Position numbers and translations under genes: made by a program. A stretch of 64,000 nt of DNA from Actinacidiphila sp965342175 (lineage in GTDB: Bacteria > Actinomycetota > Actinomycetes > Streptomycetales > Streptomycetaceae): the NCBI RefSeq assembly GCF_965342175.1, contig NZ_CBDRBL010000017.1:34981-98980 (forward strand), read 5' to 3'. The stretch's first letter is position 1. Every line of letters starts with the position of its first letter. The notes beneath the pieces are model-generated. The model saw only the letters and a list, made by a program, of their open reading frames with translations, was not told where the DNA came from and made no database searches. Positions 27,201-34,228 of the stretch are shown piece after piece.

Positions 27201-27301
27201 GCCACGTCGCCGAACTGCGGCAGCGCGTCCCCGTCCAGTTGCAGGTCGTCAAGGGGCAGCGCGGGTCAGCCCTGCGCCACCGCACGGCGGGCGAGCGGTG
27301 A
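24299..27301 (+). CDS. sbcC: Exonuclease subunit SbcC (Rad50-like ATPase)
   Basis: This 1000-residue SMC-like ATPase has Walker A GATGAGKTS near the N-terminus. Two long Ala/Arg/Glu-rich coiled coils flank the zinc hook CLVC (Cys517 and Cys520). The C-terminal signature is LSGGETFFASLALALG, with Walker B TLFVDEGFGSLDE. Length is usual for the actinobacterial form. The start overlaps sbcD. The 3' end overlaps the convergent Lrp gene by 36 bp. It works with SbcD in double-strand-break and hairpin processing. Confidence 0.95.
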   Translation: MRLHRLTLTAFGPFAGRHTVDFDELSAAGLFLLHGATGAGKTSVLDAVCFALYGGVPGSRQGNRLRSDHAEEDTPTEVVLDLTVGGRRLEITRRPEQPRPKKRGTGYTMEKAVTLLREHTAGEWRALSKSHQEAGEELRQLIGMSREQFCQVVLLPQGEFATFLRATATERAALLGRLFDTGRFKAVEEWLRAERRAAEQRVAAGDEELLRLAERMSQAAGDDAEALAGPLPPGAAAGDPESAAHILHWAAVLATTARERADIADLAVAAAEGAHERAQREAEAVRELAVLQGRHAAAERRARDMAGERAARAREQALLETAERAATVVPVLQLRERAADRQARAAADERTARAGLPPERYEASADQLAEYEDRLREELGGLEDAGRAEQRAAELARERERVEREAAEDERLAADTAAWLEGWEAERLGRERAVDAAQTAATRAAELSAVLDRAGRRLDAARQRDTHADALLAAQERLRTARDEAADAREHWQDVREARIEGIAAELAAQLSPGEECLVCGATEHPHPARPTGRQVSRADEEAAQEVHQRAAAARDAALEQVARLTAARDAALAAAGVEPVPELAAAHAALEAEHRAAVRAAAAAPEARQALDRALAEHSRRTAERGEAEQRLASLTTRREILDQEHAELTARLSRARGPYATVAERRTRLAADARLAASAARAARTAQESARALKEADADLADAAYKAGFSTPEAAAAAVLPEAELRRLRQRAEEWRRAEAAVTAELTALEVHEAAAQPPADPDAARRAVETATARLREAAARQNAAHTTCDALDRLRTEALRGTRALAPAREEYARLRRLADLATGAGENTLRMELETYVLAARLEQVAAAASARLHRMSSGRYTLVHTDARASRNVKSGLGLMVVDAWTGTERDTATLSGGETFFASLALALGLADVVTDEAGGARLDTLFVDEGFGSLDEQTLDEVLDVLDGLRERDRAVGIVSHVAELRQRVPVQLQVVKGQRGSALRHRTAGER

Positions 27302-27715
27302 GGAGTAGACGACGCTCGTCGTCACCGAGCCCAGACCGGAGACCCGGCCGGTGATCTCCTCCAGGTGACGCATCGAACGGGCGGCGACCTTCAGGACGAA
27401 GCAGTCGTCCCCCGTGACGTGGTGGGCCTCCATGATCTCCGGAGTCGACTCCAGCAGATCGTGGAACGGCTTGTAGTTGCCGTGCGGGTAGCGGAGCCGG
27501 ACGAAGGCCAGGATCGGGCGGCCGGTCCGCTCCAGGTCCACCACGGCCGTGTAGCCCGTGATCACCCCGGCCTCCTCCAGCCGCCGGACCCGCTCCGTCA
27601 CGGCGCTCGGGGACATCGACACGGCACGCGCCAGCTCGGCGTAGCTCGCCCGGCCGTCGCGCTGCAGGGCGTCGAGGATGCGCCAGTCCACGGCGTCGAG
27701 GGAATCCACGGTCAT
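27266..27715 (-). CDS. Lrp/AsnC family transcriptional regulator
   Basis: The 149-residue protein has an N-terminal HTH (WRILDALQRDGRASYAELA, MSPSAVTERVRRLEEAGVI) and a C-terminal RAM ligand domain (HHVTGDDCFVLKVAARSM). The ATG at 27715 is used. Its last 36 bp overlap the end of sbcC on the other strand. The rhodanese gene lies divergently 93 bp away and is a plausible target. The ligand is probably an amino acid. Confidence 0.92.
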   Translation of the reverse strand: MTVDSLDAVDWRILDALQRDGRASYAELARAVSMSPSAVTERVRRLEEAGVITGYTAVVDLERTGRPILAFVRLRYPHGNYKPFHDLLESTPEIMEAHHVTGDDCFVLKVAARSMRHLEEITGRVSGLGSVTTSVVYSSPLARRAVAQG

Positions 27716-27772
27716 ACCTCTGACTATCAGGGAAATCCACGGCCGGGCAAAACGGCTGCCGGGGAACGGCCC

Positions 27773-27801
27773 TTCAGGCGGCCGTCCGCGGCTCGTAGAT
27801 T
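27773..27801 (+). promoter_or_regulatory. Promoter for rhodanese gene, leaderless
   Basis: TTCAGG (27773-27778), a 17-bp spacer and TAGATT (27796-27801) precede the ATG at 27809 by 7 nt. There is no RBS, so the transcript probably starts at the ATG. Confidence 0.5.
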
Positions 27802-27808
27802 GTCCGCC

Positions 27809-28321
27809 ATGACGACACGGACCGCTCCTTCGCACCCCACCGCCACCGGCAACCCCGTCCTGCGCACGCCGCCCGCCGCGCCCGCCGACGCCGCCGCGTA
27901 CTTCGCCGCGAGCCTCGCCTTCCACACCGACGTGTCCGACGTCGCGGCCGCCCTCGCCACCGCGGCGGAGACCGGCGCCCACCCCGGCTTCGTCGTCGTG
28001 GACTCCCGCTCCACCCAGGCATGGGAGCAGGGCCACGTCCCCGGCGCCGTCCACCTGCCCACCGCGGACGTCCCGAGGCTCGCCGCGGCCCTCCTCGACC
28101 GCGACGTGCCCGTCGTCGTCCACTGCTGGGGCCCCGGCTGCAACGGCGCCACCCGCGCGGCGCACGCCCTGGCGAGCGCCGGCTACCGGGTCAAGGAGAT
28201 GCTCGGGGGCATGGAGTACTGGATCCGCGAGGGCTTCGCCCACGAGACGGCGGGCGGCACCGAGCGGCGCCCCGCCGACCCGCTCACCGCCCCCGTGGGC
28301 GCGGACGACTGCGGCTGCTGA
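27809..28321 (+). CDS. Rhodanese-like domain protein
   Basis: This 170-residue single rhodanese domain reads FVVVDSRSTQAWEQGHVPGAVHLP, VVVHCWGPGCNGATRAA (candidate catalytic Cys106, with a second Cys five residues on) and MLGGMEYWIREG. It ends with DDCGC, an additional Cys pair that could bind metal or carry persulfide. It is cytoplasmic and would transfer sulfane sulfur. It is divergent from the Lrp gene. Confidence 0.9.
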   Translation: MTTRTAPSHPTATGNPVLRTPPAAPADAAAYFAASLAFHTDVSDVAAALATAAETGAHPGFVVVDSRSTQAWEQGHVPGAVHLPTADVPRLAAALLDRDVPVVVHCWGPGCNGATRAAHALASAGYRVKEMLGGMEYWIREGFAHETAGGTERRPADPLTAPVGADDCGC

Positions 28322-28340
28322 GGCCGCCGCGGCGGCGGCC

Positions 28341-29147
28341 TCAGCGCACGACGGCGGCGGTCGGGCGCAGGAACCGGCGGTCCCCCGGCCCGAAGGCGGC
28401 GAGCGGCCCCGCGGCCCGCAGGACGACGTCCAGCACGGCGGCGGCGTCGCAGGCGTAATGGCCGCTCGCCCAGGCGGCGTTGGCCTCGACCACCGCCCAG
28501 CCGCCGGTGGTGCGGCCGACGTCGACCACGATCGCGCGGGGCAGCTCCGGCACGTCGGGCGCGAAGAGCCGCCCGGCGAAGTCCCGTACCTCGCCCGCCA
28601 GCGGGTCGTCGTCCAGCGGCGCCACGTCCAGACCGCCCCGGCTCGCGTAGCGGCTGCCCGTCACCACCTCGCCGTCCAGCAGGAACAGCCGGTACTCGAC
28701 GGCGAACGCCACGATGTCGCTCACCAGCACGGGAACGTCGTCGTCCACGGCGTCCGGGCCGGGCAGCCCGCTGCCGTCGGGGTACACGCGGGCCGGGAAG
28801 CTCTTGTCGTTCGGCGGCTTGACGAAGGCGGGCCTGCGCAGCGTGCGGGCCTCCGCCAGCGTGGTGAACGCGACCTCCCGCCCGACCAGTTCGAACGGCA
28901 GCCGGGCCAGCCAGTCCCCTTCCGCCTCCAGCAGCCCGAGGCCCAGTTCCGCCGCCACGGCGTCGGCGAACAGCGGCCCCGCGTACAGCGACGGGCCCAC
29001 CGCGTCCGCCGCGTCCCGCGGCACCCGCCACGTGGGGAGGGTGCGCGTCGCCATGCCGCGCCCACGGGCGGCCGCGGCCAGCGCGTGGCCGGTGGCGGTC
29101 ACCCGGGGTGAGAGGAAGAGGGTCCGGGGCGAGGGAACGGTGTTCAC
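28341..29147 (-). CDS. ATP-grasp protein (DUF4343-like), third gene of ATP-grasp/GNAT unit
   Basis: The GTG at 29147 gives VNTVPSPRTLFLSPR and a 268-residue protein. Motifs are FVKPPNDKSFPARVY (ATP-binding Lys region), EYRLFLLDGEVVTGSRY (grasp central strand) and VVDVGRTTGGWAVVEANAAWASGHYACD (metal-binding Glu/Asn). This matches the DUF4343-type ATP-grasp fold, whose members join a carboxylate to an amine or other nucleophile. The substrate is unknown. It lies 43 nt after the GNAT gene and third after a second ATP-grasp gene. A longer N-terminus from an upstream ATG is possible. Confidence 0.8.
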   Translation of the reverse strand: MNTVPSPRTLFLSPRVTATGHALAAAARGRGMATRTLPTWRVPRDAADAVGPSLYAGPLFADAVAAELGLGLLEAEGDWLARLPFELVGREVAFTTLAEARTLRRPAFVKPPNDKSFPARVYPDGSGLPGPDAVDDDVPVLVSDIVAFAVEYRLFLLDGEVVTGSRYASRGGLDVAPLDDDPLAGEVRDFAGRLFAPDVPELPRAIVVDVGRTTGGWAVVEANAAWASGHYACDAAAVLDVVLRAAGPLAAFGPGDRRFLRPTAAVVR

Positions 29148-29190
29148 GGTCGCCGATGATGGCGCACCCGGCGGGTGACGCGACACCGCA

Positions 29191-29736
29191 TTACGCCGTC
29201 GCACCCCGCCCGGCCGGCCGCAGCTCGTACGCCCAGTGGGCGTCCCGGTCCGCGACCCGCCCGAAACCCGCCCGCTCCAGCACCCGTTGCGAGGCGCGGT
29301 TGCCCGGATCGGTGGTCGCCACCACGGCGTTCACCCCGGTTCGGCTCAGCGCCCACCGGGACAGCACGAGCACGGCGTCCGTCGCCCAGCCGGCGCCACG
29401 CGCGGACTCCGACAGGTCGTAGCCGATCTCCACCAGGCCGTCCGCGGCGGACGGCGGGCCGTGGAAGCCGATGCCGCCGAGCGCGAGGCCGACGTCCGAC
29501 CGCTGGATCACGAACAGCCCCCACCCCGGGGTGTACACCCCGGCGGCCGCGGCGATCGTCGACATCCCGGCCGCGATGATCGTGCCCTCGCCCGGCCCGC
29601 CGTCGATCCACACCAGCCCGGCCGGCTTCCCGTCGGCCAACTGCGCCGCTTCCTCCGGAAGCTGCTCGCGCAGGGTCAGCCGGCCGTGGCTGAGCACCAG
29701 ACGGCCGTGGACGTGGCTGGCCTGAGGGGTCGTCAC
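29191..29736 (-). CDS. GNAT family acetyltransferase, between two ATP-grasp genes
   Basis: This 181-residue RimJ/RimL-like GNAT starts at GTG in a GTGA overlap with the upstream ATP-grasp gene. GIGFHGPP and LVEIGYDLSESARGAGWATDAV form the acetyl-CoA-binding strand and loop, and NRASQRVLERAGF is the C-terminal motif. The coupled start suggests it acts with the ATP-grasp proteins, perhaps acetylating the same small molecule or peptide. Confidence 0.88.
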   Translation of the reverse strand: MTTPQASHVHGRLVLSHGRLTLREQLPEEAAQLADGKPAGLVWIDGGPGEGTIIAAGMSTIAAAAGVYTPGWGLFVIQRSDVGLALGGIGFHGPPSAADGLVEIGYDLSESARGAGWATDAVLVLSRWALSRTGVNAVVATTDPGNRASQRVLERAGFGRVADRDAHWAYELRPAGRGATA

Positions 29737-30671
29737 GAGGCACCTTCTCGCAGGGGGGACCGGTCGGACCGGTGGGACGGGGCGGTACCGCCCGGCTTGC
29801 CGGCCAGGGCGGACAGCGCGGCGGCGAGCGTCGTCACCGACGCGCCTGCGGACAGGTCCGAGACCTGACCGTCGCCCACTTCCACCACCCGCCACCGGCC
29901 GTCCTCACGCAGCGCCAGATCGGTGGTCACGAAGGGGCATCCCAGGCCGCTCACCAGGGGGCGCACCGCGTCCACATCCGGAGCCGGACGCAGGTCGGGG
30001 GTGTCCGGGTGAGCCGTGACGAGCGCGGGTTCGCCGCCGGTCCACCAGACCCTTGCCTCCCCGACCGCCTCGACGAACGGCTCGAAGGCCCGCACGACGA
30101 TGCCGCCCGCCAGGTCGTCTCCCTGGAGCGCGGCGAAGCGGGCGACGACCGAGGTCAGGCGTTCGGTGTCCCCGAGCTCGGGGACGTAACAGGCCTCGTC
30201 CCACTCGTGCTTGCGGGATTTCACGTAGTCCTTCACCACGGCGGGGCCTTTGCCCAGGGGTGCGGTCGCCTCCGCCAGCGCCGGTGCGCCCGGAGGCTGC
30301 CCCTCGGGGTCGAGGGGCAGCCACGTGCTGAGCGGCGTCTGCGCGGCGAGCGTCTCGTACCAGCCGGGCAGCTCGTGCGCCCTGCGGTACTGGTCGGGGG
30401 AGGTCATCAGGACGACGCGGCGCTCGGACAGCGCCGCGGACAACGCGGCGTACCGCTCCGCGGACATCATCCATCCCCGGTACCAGGCCGGTCCCGCACC
30501 GAAGGGCACCCGTGAGGTGGCGGCAGCGGCGTCGCCCGCGAGCAGGGCGTCGTGGTCCACCAGCGCCACGTCGTGCCCGAGGGCCCGCACGGCCTCGGCC
30601 TCGGCCGCGAAGTGCGCGTCCACCCGGCCAGGCCGCAGGGCGTCGGCGCAGAAGACGAACAGCACCCCCAT
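29733..30671 (-). CDS. ATP-grasp protein, first gene of ATP-grasp/GNAT unit
   Basis: The 312-residue protein starts MGVLFVFCADALRPG. The ATP-grasp core is visible as GPAVVKDYVKSRKHEWDEAC (ATP-contacting lysines), GIVVRAFEPF, WRVVEVGDGQVSDL (metal-binding Glu) and a Ser/Thr-rich end. It is distinct in sequence from the other ATP-grasp protein of the operon. It overlaps the GNAT gene (GTGA). Two non-identical ATP-grasp enzymes with a GNAT recall ligase pairs acting on peptides or amino-acid-like substrates, but no precursor gene is apparent. Confidence 0.82.
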   Translation of the reverse strand: MGVLFVFCADALRPGRVDAHFAAEAEAVRALGHDVALVDHDALLAGDAAAATSRVPFGAGPAWYRGWMMSAERYAALSAALSERRVVLMTSPDQYRRAHELPGWYETLAAQTPLSTWLPLDPEGQPPGAPALAEATAPLGKGPAVVKDYVKSRKHEWDEACYVPELGDTERLTSVVARFAALQGDDLAGGIVVRAFEPFVEAVGEARVWWTGGEPALVTAHPDTPDLRPAPDVDAVRPLVSGLGCPFVTTDLALREDGRWRVVEVGDGQVSDLSAGASVTTLAAALSALAGKPGGTAPSHRSDRSPLREGAS

Positions 30672-30740
30672 ACCCGCACCCTATCCGGCCGGCGCCGCCG
30701 TCGACGGGCTACCGGTCATGTGAATGGGGGCCTTCCGAAC

Positions 30741-30779
30741 CCCATGGGCGGCGGCCCGCCGAGGCCCGCCGCCCGTGGG
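30741..30779 (-). terminator. Hairpin after DUF885 gene
   Basis: CCCATGGGCGGCGG pairs with CCGCCGCCCGTGGG with one mismatch and an 11-nt loop, just past the DUF885 stop. It would separate that gene from the ATP-grasp operon downstream. Confidence 0.6.
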
Positions 30780-30788
30780 CACCGTCCG

Positions 30789-32471
30789 CTACAGCTTCGA
30801 GAGCTCGTCCACCAGGTCGTCCAGCCCCAGGGAGCCCTGCGACAGCGCGGCCATGTGCCAGGCCTTGAGGTCGAAGGAGTCGCCGTGGGCCTTGCGGGCG
30901 GCCTCGCGGCCGGCGAGCCAGGCGCGCTCGCCCAGCTTGTAGCCGATGGCCTGCCCCGGCATGCCGAGGTAGCGGATGATCTCGCTGTCGAGCATGGCGT
31001 CGCTGAGACCGTTGTAGAGCCCGAAGAACTCGCGTCCCAGCTCCGGCGTCCAGGTCTCGCCCGGGCGGTACGGGCTGTCCTGCGGGATCTCCAGCTCCAG
31101 GTGCATGCCGATGTCCAGGATGACGCGGGTGGCCCGCAGCATCTGCCCGTTGAGGTAGCCCAGCCGGCGTCCCGCGTCCGTGAGGAAGCCGAGCTCGTCC
31201 ATGAGACGCTCGGCGTACAGCGCCCAGCCCTCCGAGTTGGCGCTGACCTGGCCCAGCGTGGCCTGGTAGCGGCTGAGCCGGTCCGCGACGTACACCCACT
31301 GCGCGAGCTGCAGGTGGTGGCCCGGGACGCCCTCGTGGTACCAGGTGCTGACCAGGTCCCAGACGGGGAAGCGCTCACGGCCCAGGGTGGGCAGCCAGGT
31401 GCGGCCCGGGCGGGAGAAGTCCAGCGACGGCGACGTGTAGTACGGCGCGGCGGCGCTGCCGGGCGGGGCGATGCGCGACTCGACGCGCTTGACGGGCTCG
31501 GCGAGGTCGAAGTGCGTGCCGTCGAGCGCCGCCACGGCCTCGTCCATCAGGCCCTGCAGCCACTCGCGGACCGCGTCGACTCCCTCGATGGCCTCGCCTG
31601 CCTCGTCCAGGTGCGCCAGGGCCTCCATCGGGGTGGCGCCGGGCAGCACCTTCTCGGCCTCGACGCGCATCTCGGCCTCGATGCGCCGGAACTCCTCCCA
31701 GCCCCAGGCGTACGCCTCGTCCAGGTCGAGGTCCGAGCCCGTCCAGTGACGTGCCCAGCGGGCGTACCGCTCGCGGCCGACGGCGTCCGACGTGCCCTCG
31801 ACAGCCGGCGCGTAGGTGTCGCGCAGCCAGTCGCGCAGCCCGGCGACGGCGGCGGCGGCCTCGGCGGCGCCGCCGTCGAGCTCGTCCCGCAGGGTCTCGG
31901 GGCCCTCCTTCACGAACTGGGCGAACCAGCTCCCGTCCGCGTCCTCGCCCAGCCACTCGCCGAGCTGCTCGATGACGGTGGCGACCTGGTGCGGCCCGGC
32001 CGGCAGCTTGCGGGCGAGGCCCTCCTCCAGGGAGGCCCGGTAGCCGGACAGCGCTTCCGGCACGGCGCGCAGCCGCGCGGCGACGGCGGCCCAGTCCTCG
32101 TCGGTCGCGGTCGGCATGATCAGGAAGACGTTCCGCACCGCGTGCACCGGCGAGTGCAGGTTGCTGACCGAGCGCAGGCCCTCACCGGCCTCGTGGACGG
32201 CGAGCTTCGCGGTGAGCCGCTCGCGCAGCAGCCGTGCGCAGCGGCGCTCGTCGTCGTCCGGCACGTCGGCCGCGTCGATCTCGGCCAGGGTGCGGCGGGT
32301 GAGTTCGGCCTTGGCCTCCAGGCCGGCGGGGGAGTAGTCGGGGAGCCGGTCCTTGCCGGTCTGCACCCCCAGGTACGTGGCGGTGATGGGGTCGAGTTCG
32401 GTGACCGCGTCGACGTAGGCGTCGGCGATCCGGCGGGGCAGCGCGCTGCCGGTGGTGTCGGGCATGGCCAC
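30789..32471 (-). CDS. DUF885 family protein (putative metallopeptidase-like hydrolase)
   Basis: This 560-residue protein has family length and the hallmark HEGVPGHHLQLAQ followed by SEGWALYAERLMDELGF, an HExxxHH/E arrangement suggesting a zinc hydrolase. No signal peptide is seen. The cellular role of DUF885 proteins is not established. A RBS-like AGGA precedes the ATG at 32471. It stands between the Lrp gene and the ATP-grasp operon, all on the minus strand. Confidence 0.9.
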   Translation of the reverse strand: MAMPDTTGSALPRRIADAYVDAVTELDPITATYLGVQTGKDRLPDYSPAGLEAKAELTRRTLAEIDAADVPDDDERRCARLLRERLTAKLAVHEAGEGLRSVSNLHSPVHAVRNVFLIMPTATDEDWAAVAARLRAVPEALSGYRASLEEGLARKLPAGPHQVATVIEQLGEWLGEDADGSWFAQFVKEGPETLRDELDGGAAEAAAAVAGLRDWLRDTYAPAVEGTSDAVGRERYARWARHWTGSDLDLDEAYAWGWEEFRRIEAEMRVEAEKVLPGATPMEALAHLDEAGEAIEGVDAVREWLQGLMDEAVAALDGTHFDLAEPVKRVESRIAPPGSAAAPYYTSPSLDFSRPGRTWLPTLGRERFPVWDLVSTWYHEGVPGHHLQLAQWVYVADRLSRYQATLGQVSANSEGWALYAERLMDELGFLTDAGRRLGYLNGQMLRATRVILDIGMHLELEIPQDSPYRPGETWTPELGREFFGLYNGLSDAMLDSEIIRYLGMPGQAIGYKLGERAWLAGREAARKAHGDSFDLKAWHMAALSQGSLGLDDLVDELSKL

Positions 32472-32510
32472 ATCCTGGTACGGAACGGCCCGGTCGTCAC
32501 CCCTTGACGA

Positions 32511-32993
32511 TCATCTGCCCGGCGCGGGCGGGAGCAGCGGGCCGCAGTCCCAGTGCTGGAAGATCAACCGGGTCTCGACGCGGGCGACTTCGGGCCGCGA
32601 GGTGAACTCGTCGACGACCAGCCGCTGCAGGTCGGCGGTGCTCGCGACGGCGACGTGCACGAGGTAGTCGTCGGGCCCGGTGAGGTGGAACAGCGCCCGC
32701 GACTCCGGCAGTGCCCGCACCCGTTCCACGAAGGGGCCGATCAGCTCCCGGCGGTGCGGCCGCACCTGCACCGCAAGCAGCGCCTCCAGCGGCCGCCCGA
32801 GCCGGGCCGGGTCCACCCGCAGCTCCTGGCCGAGGATCACCCCGCTGCGGCGCAGCCGGCTGACCCGGTCCAGGCAGGTCGAGGGGGCCACGCCGACGGC
32901 GGCGGCGAGGTCCTTGTAGGTCGTCCGTGCGTCGTTCTGCAGGAGTCGCAGAATCTCGAGGTCGACCGGATCCAGAAGCACGGAATCGGACAT
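32511..32993 (-). CDS. Lrp/AsnC family regulator, divergent from gamma-lyase
   Basis: This 160-residue regulator has HTH segments LEILRLLQNDARTTYKDLA and VAPSTCLDRVSRLRRSGVI, plus a RAM domain (FHLTGPDDYLVHVAVAS). Its start is 59 bp from that of the methionine gamma-lyase-like gene on the other strand. This is a common arrangement for a local regulator responding to the amino acid substrate. Confidence 0.92.
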   Translation of the reverse strand: MSDSVLLDPVDLEILRLLQNDARTTYKDLAAAVGVAPSTCLDRVSRLRRSGVILGQELRVDPARLGRPLEALLAVQVRPHRRELIGPFVERVRALPESRALFHLTGPDDYLVHVAVASTADLQRLVVDEFTSRPEVARVETRLIFQHWDCGPLLPPAPGR

Positions 32994-33052
32994 CGGCCGA
33001 AACTAGCACGGGCCTTTCCCTTTACGGACCGGGAGCCGTTCAGCATCGGGCC

Positions 33053-34228
33053 ATGGACACGACAGCATCGGCGCACCTCCGCGCCCTCGCCACCGAGGCC
33101 GTGCACGCCGGCCGCGAAGACCTCGCCGACCTCGGCCTGCACGCCGTCCCCCTGGACCTGTCCACCACCTACCCCTCCCGGGACAGCCGCGCCGAGGCCG
33201 CCCGCCTCGACAACTTCGCCGCCACCGGCGCCGCGCTGACCGGCCCGCCGGTCTACTCCCGGCTCGACAACCCCACCGTGGCCCGCTTCGAGACCGCCCT
33301 GGCCAGGCTGGAGGGCGCCGAAGCCGCGGTGGCCTTCGCCAGCGGCATGGCCGCCCTCACCGCCACCCTGCTGGCCCGCGCCTCCATGGGGCTGCGGCAC
33401 GTGGTGGCCGTCCGCCCGCTGTACGGCTGCAGCGACCACCTCCTGACCGGGGGGCTGATCGGCACCGAGGTGACATGGACCGATCCGGCCGGCGTCGCCG
33501 ACGCCATCCGCCCCGACACCGGCCTGGTGATCGTGGAGACCCCCGCCAACCCGACGCTCGCCGAGGTCGACCTGAGGGCCGTCGCCCACTCCTGCGGCGA
33601 GGTGCCGCTGCTCGTCGACAACACCTTCGCCACGCCCGTCCTGCAGCGCCCCCTGGAAAGCGGCGCCCGGATCGTGCTGCACAGCGCGACCAAGTACCTG
33701 GGCGGCCACGGCGACGTCCTGGGCGGGGTCGTCGCCTGCGACGAGGAGTTCGCCCGCGTGCTGCGCAAGGTGCGCTTCGCCACCGGCGGGGTGCTGCATC
33801 CCCTCGCGGGCTACCTGCTGCTGCGCGGGCTGTCCACGCTGCCGGTCCGGGTCAGGGCCGCCTCGGCGACGGCGGCCGTGCTGGCCGAGCGGCTGGCCGC
33901 GGACCCGCGGGTGGCGAAGGTGCACTACCCGCGGATCGGCGGCGCCATGGTCGCGTTCGAGGTCCAAGGCGATCCGCACGAGGTGATCGCCGGGGTCCGG
34001 CTGATCACCCCGGCGGTCAGCCTCGGCAGCGTCGACACCCTCATCCAGCACCCGGCCTCCATCAGCCACCGCATCGTCGACGAGGGCGACCGCCGCGGTG
34101 CGGGCGTCAGCGACAGCCTGCTGCGCCTGTCGGTCGGCCTCGAGGACGTCGAGGACCTGTGGGCGGACCTGGACAGCGCGCTCAGCGCAGCCGAGCGCGC
34201 GAGCCGGCGGATGCCAGCGAAGCGGTGA
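33053..34228 (+). CDS. PLP-dependent gamma-lyase, methionine gamma-lyase-like
   Basis: The 391-residue Cys/Met-metabolism PLP enzyme has YSRLDNPTVARFETALARLE, FASGMAALTA, VDNTFATP and the PLP lysine in SATKYLGGHGD (Lys214). RPLYGCS places Cys126 where methionine gamma-lyases carry their active-site Cys and most cystathionine enzymes have Gly, which favours methionine or another thiol-amino-acid lyase. The ATG at 33053 fits the family start. The divergent Lrp gene probably regulates it. The last 47 bp overlap the convergent ACT-GNAT gene. Confidence 0.88.
   Translation: MDTTASAHLRALATEAVHAGREDLADLGLHAVPLDLSTTYPSRDSRAEAARLDNFAATGAALTGPPVYSRLDNPTVARFETALARLEGAEAAVAFASGMAALTATLLARASMGLRHVVAVRPLYGCSDHLLTGGLIGTEVTWTDPAGVADAIRPDTGLVIVETPANPTLAEVDLRAVAHSCGEVPLLVDNTFATPVLQRPLESGARIVLHSATKYLGGHGDVLGGVVACDEEFARVLRKVRFATGGVLHPLAGYLLLRGLSTLPVRVRAASATAAVLAERLAADPRVAKVHYPRIGGAMVAFEVQGDPHEVIAGVRLITPAVSLGSVDTLIQHPASISHRIVDEGDRRGAGVSDSLLRLSVGLEDVEDLWADLDSALSAAERASRRMPAKR

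Noticed and set aside
28341..30671. Complete graspetide biosynthetic cluster
   Set aside because: No precursor peptide gene, transporter or core motif seen nearby; only the ligase/GNAT arrangement is suggestive.
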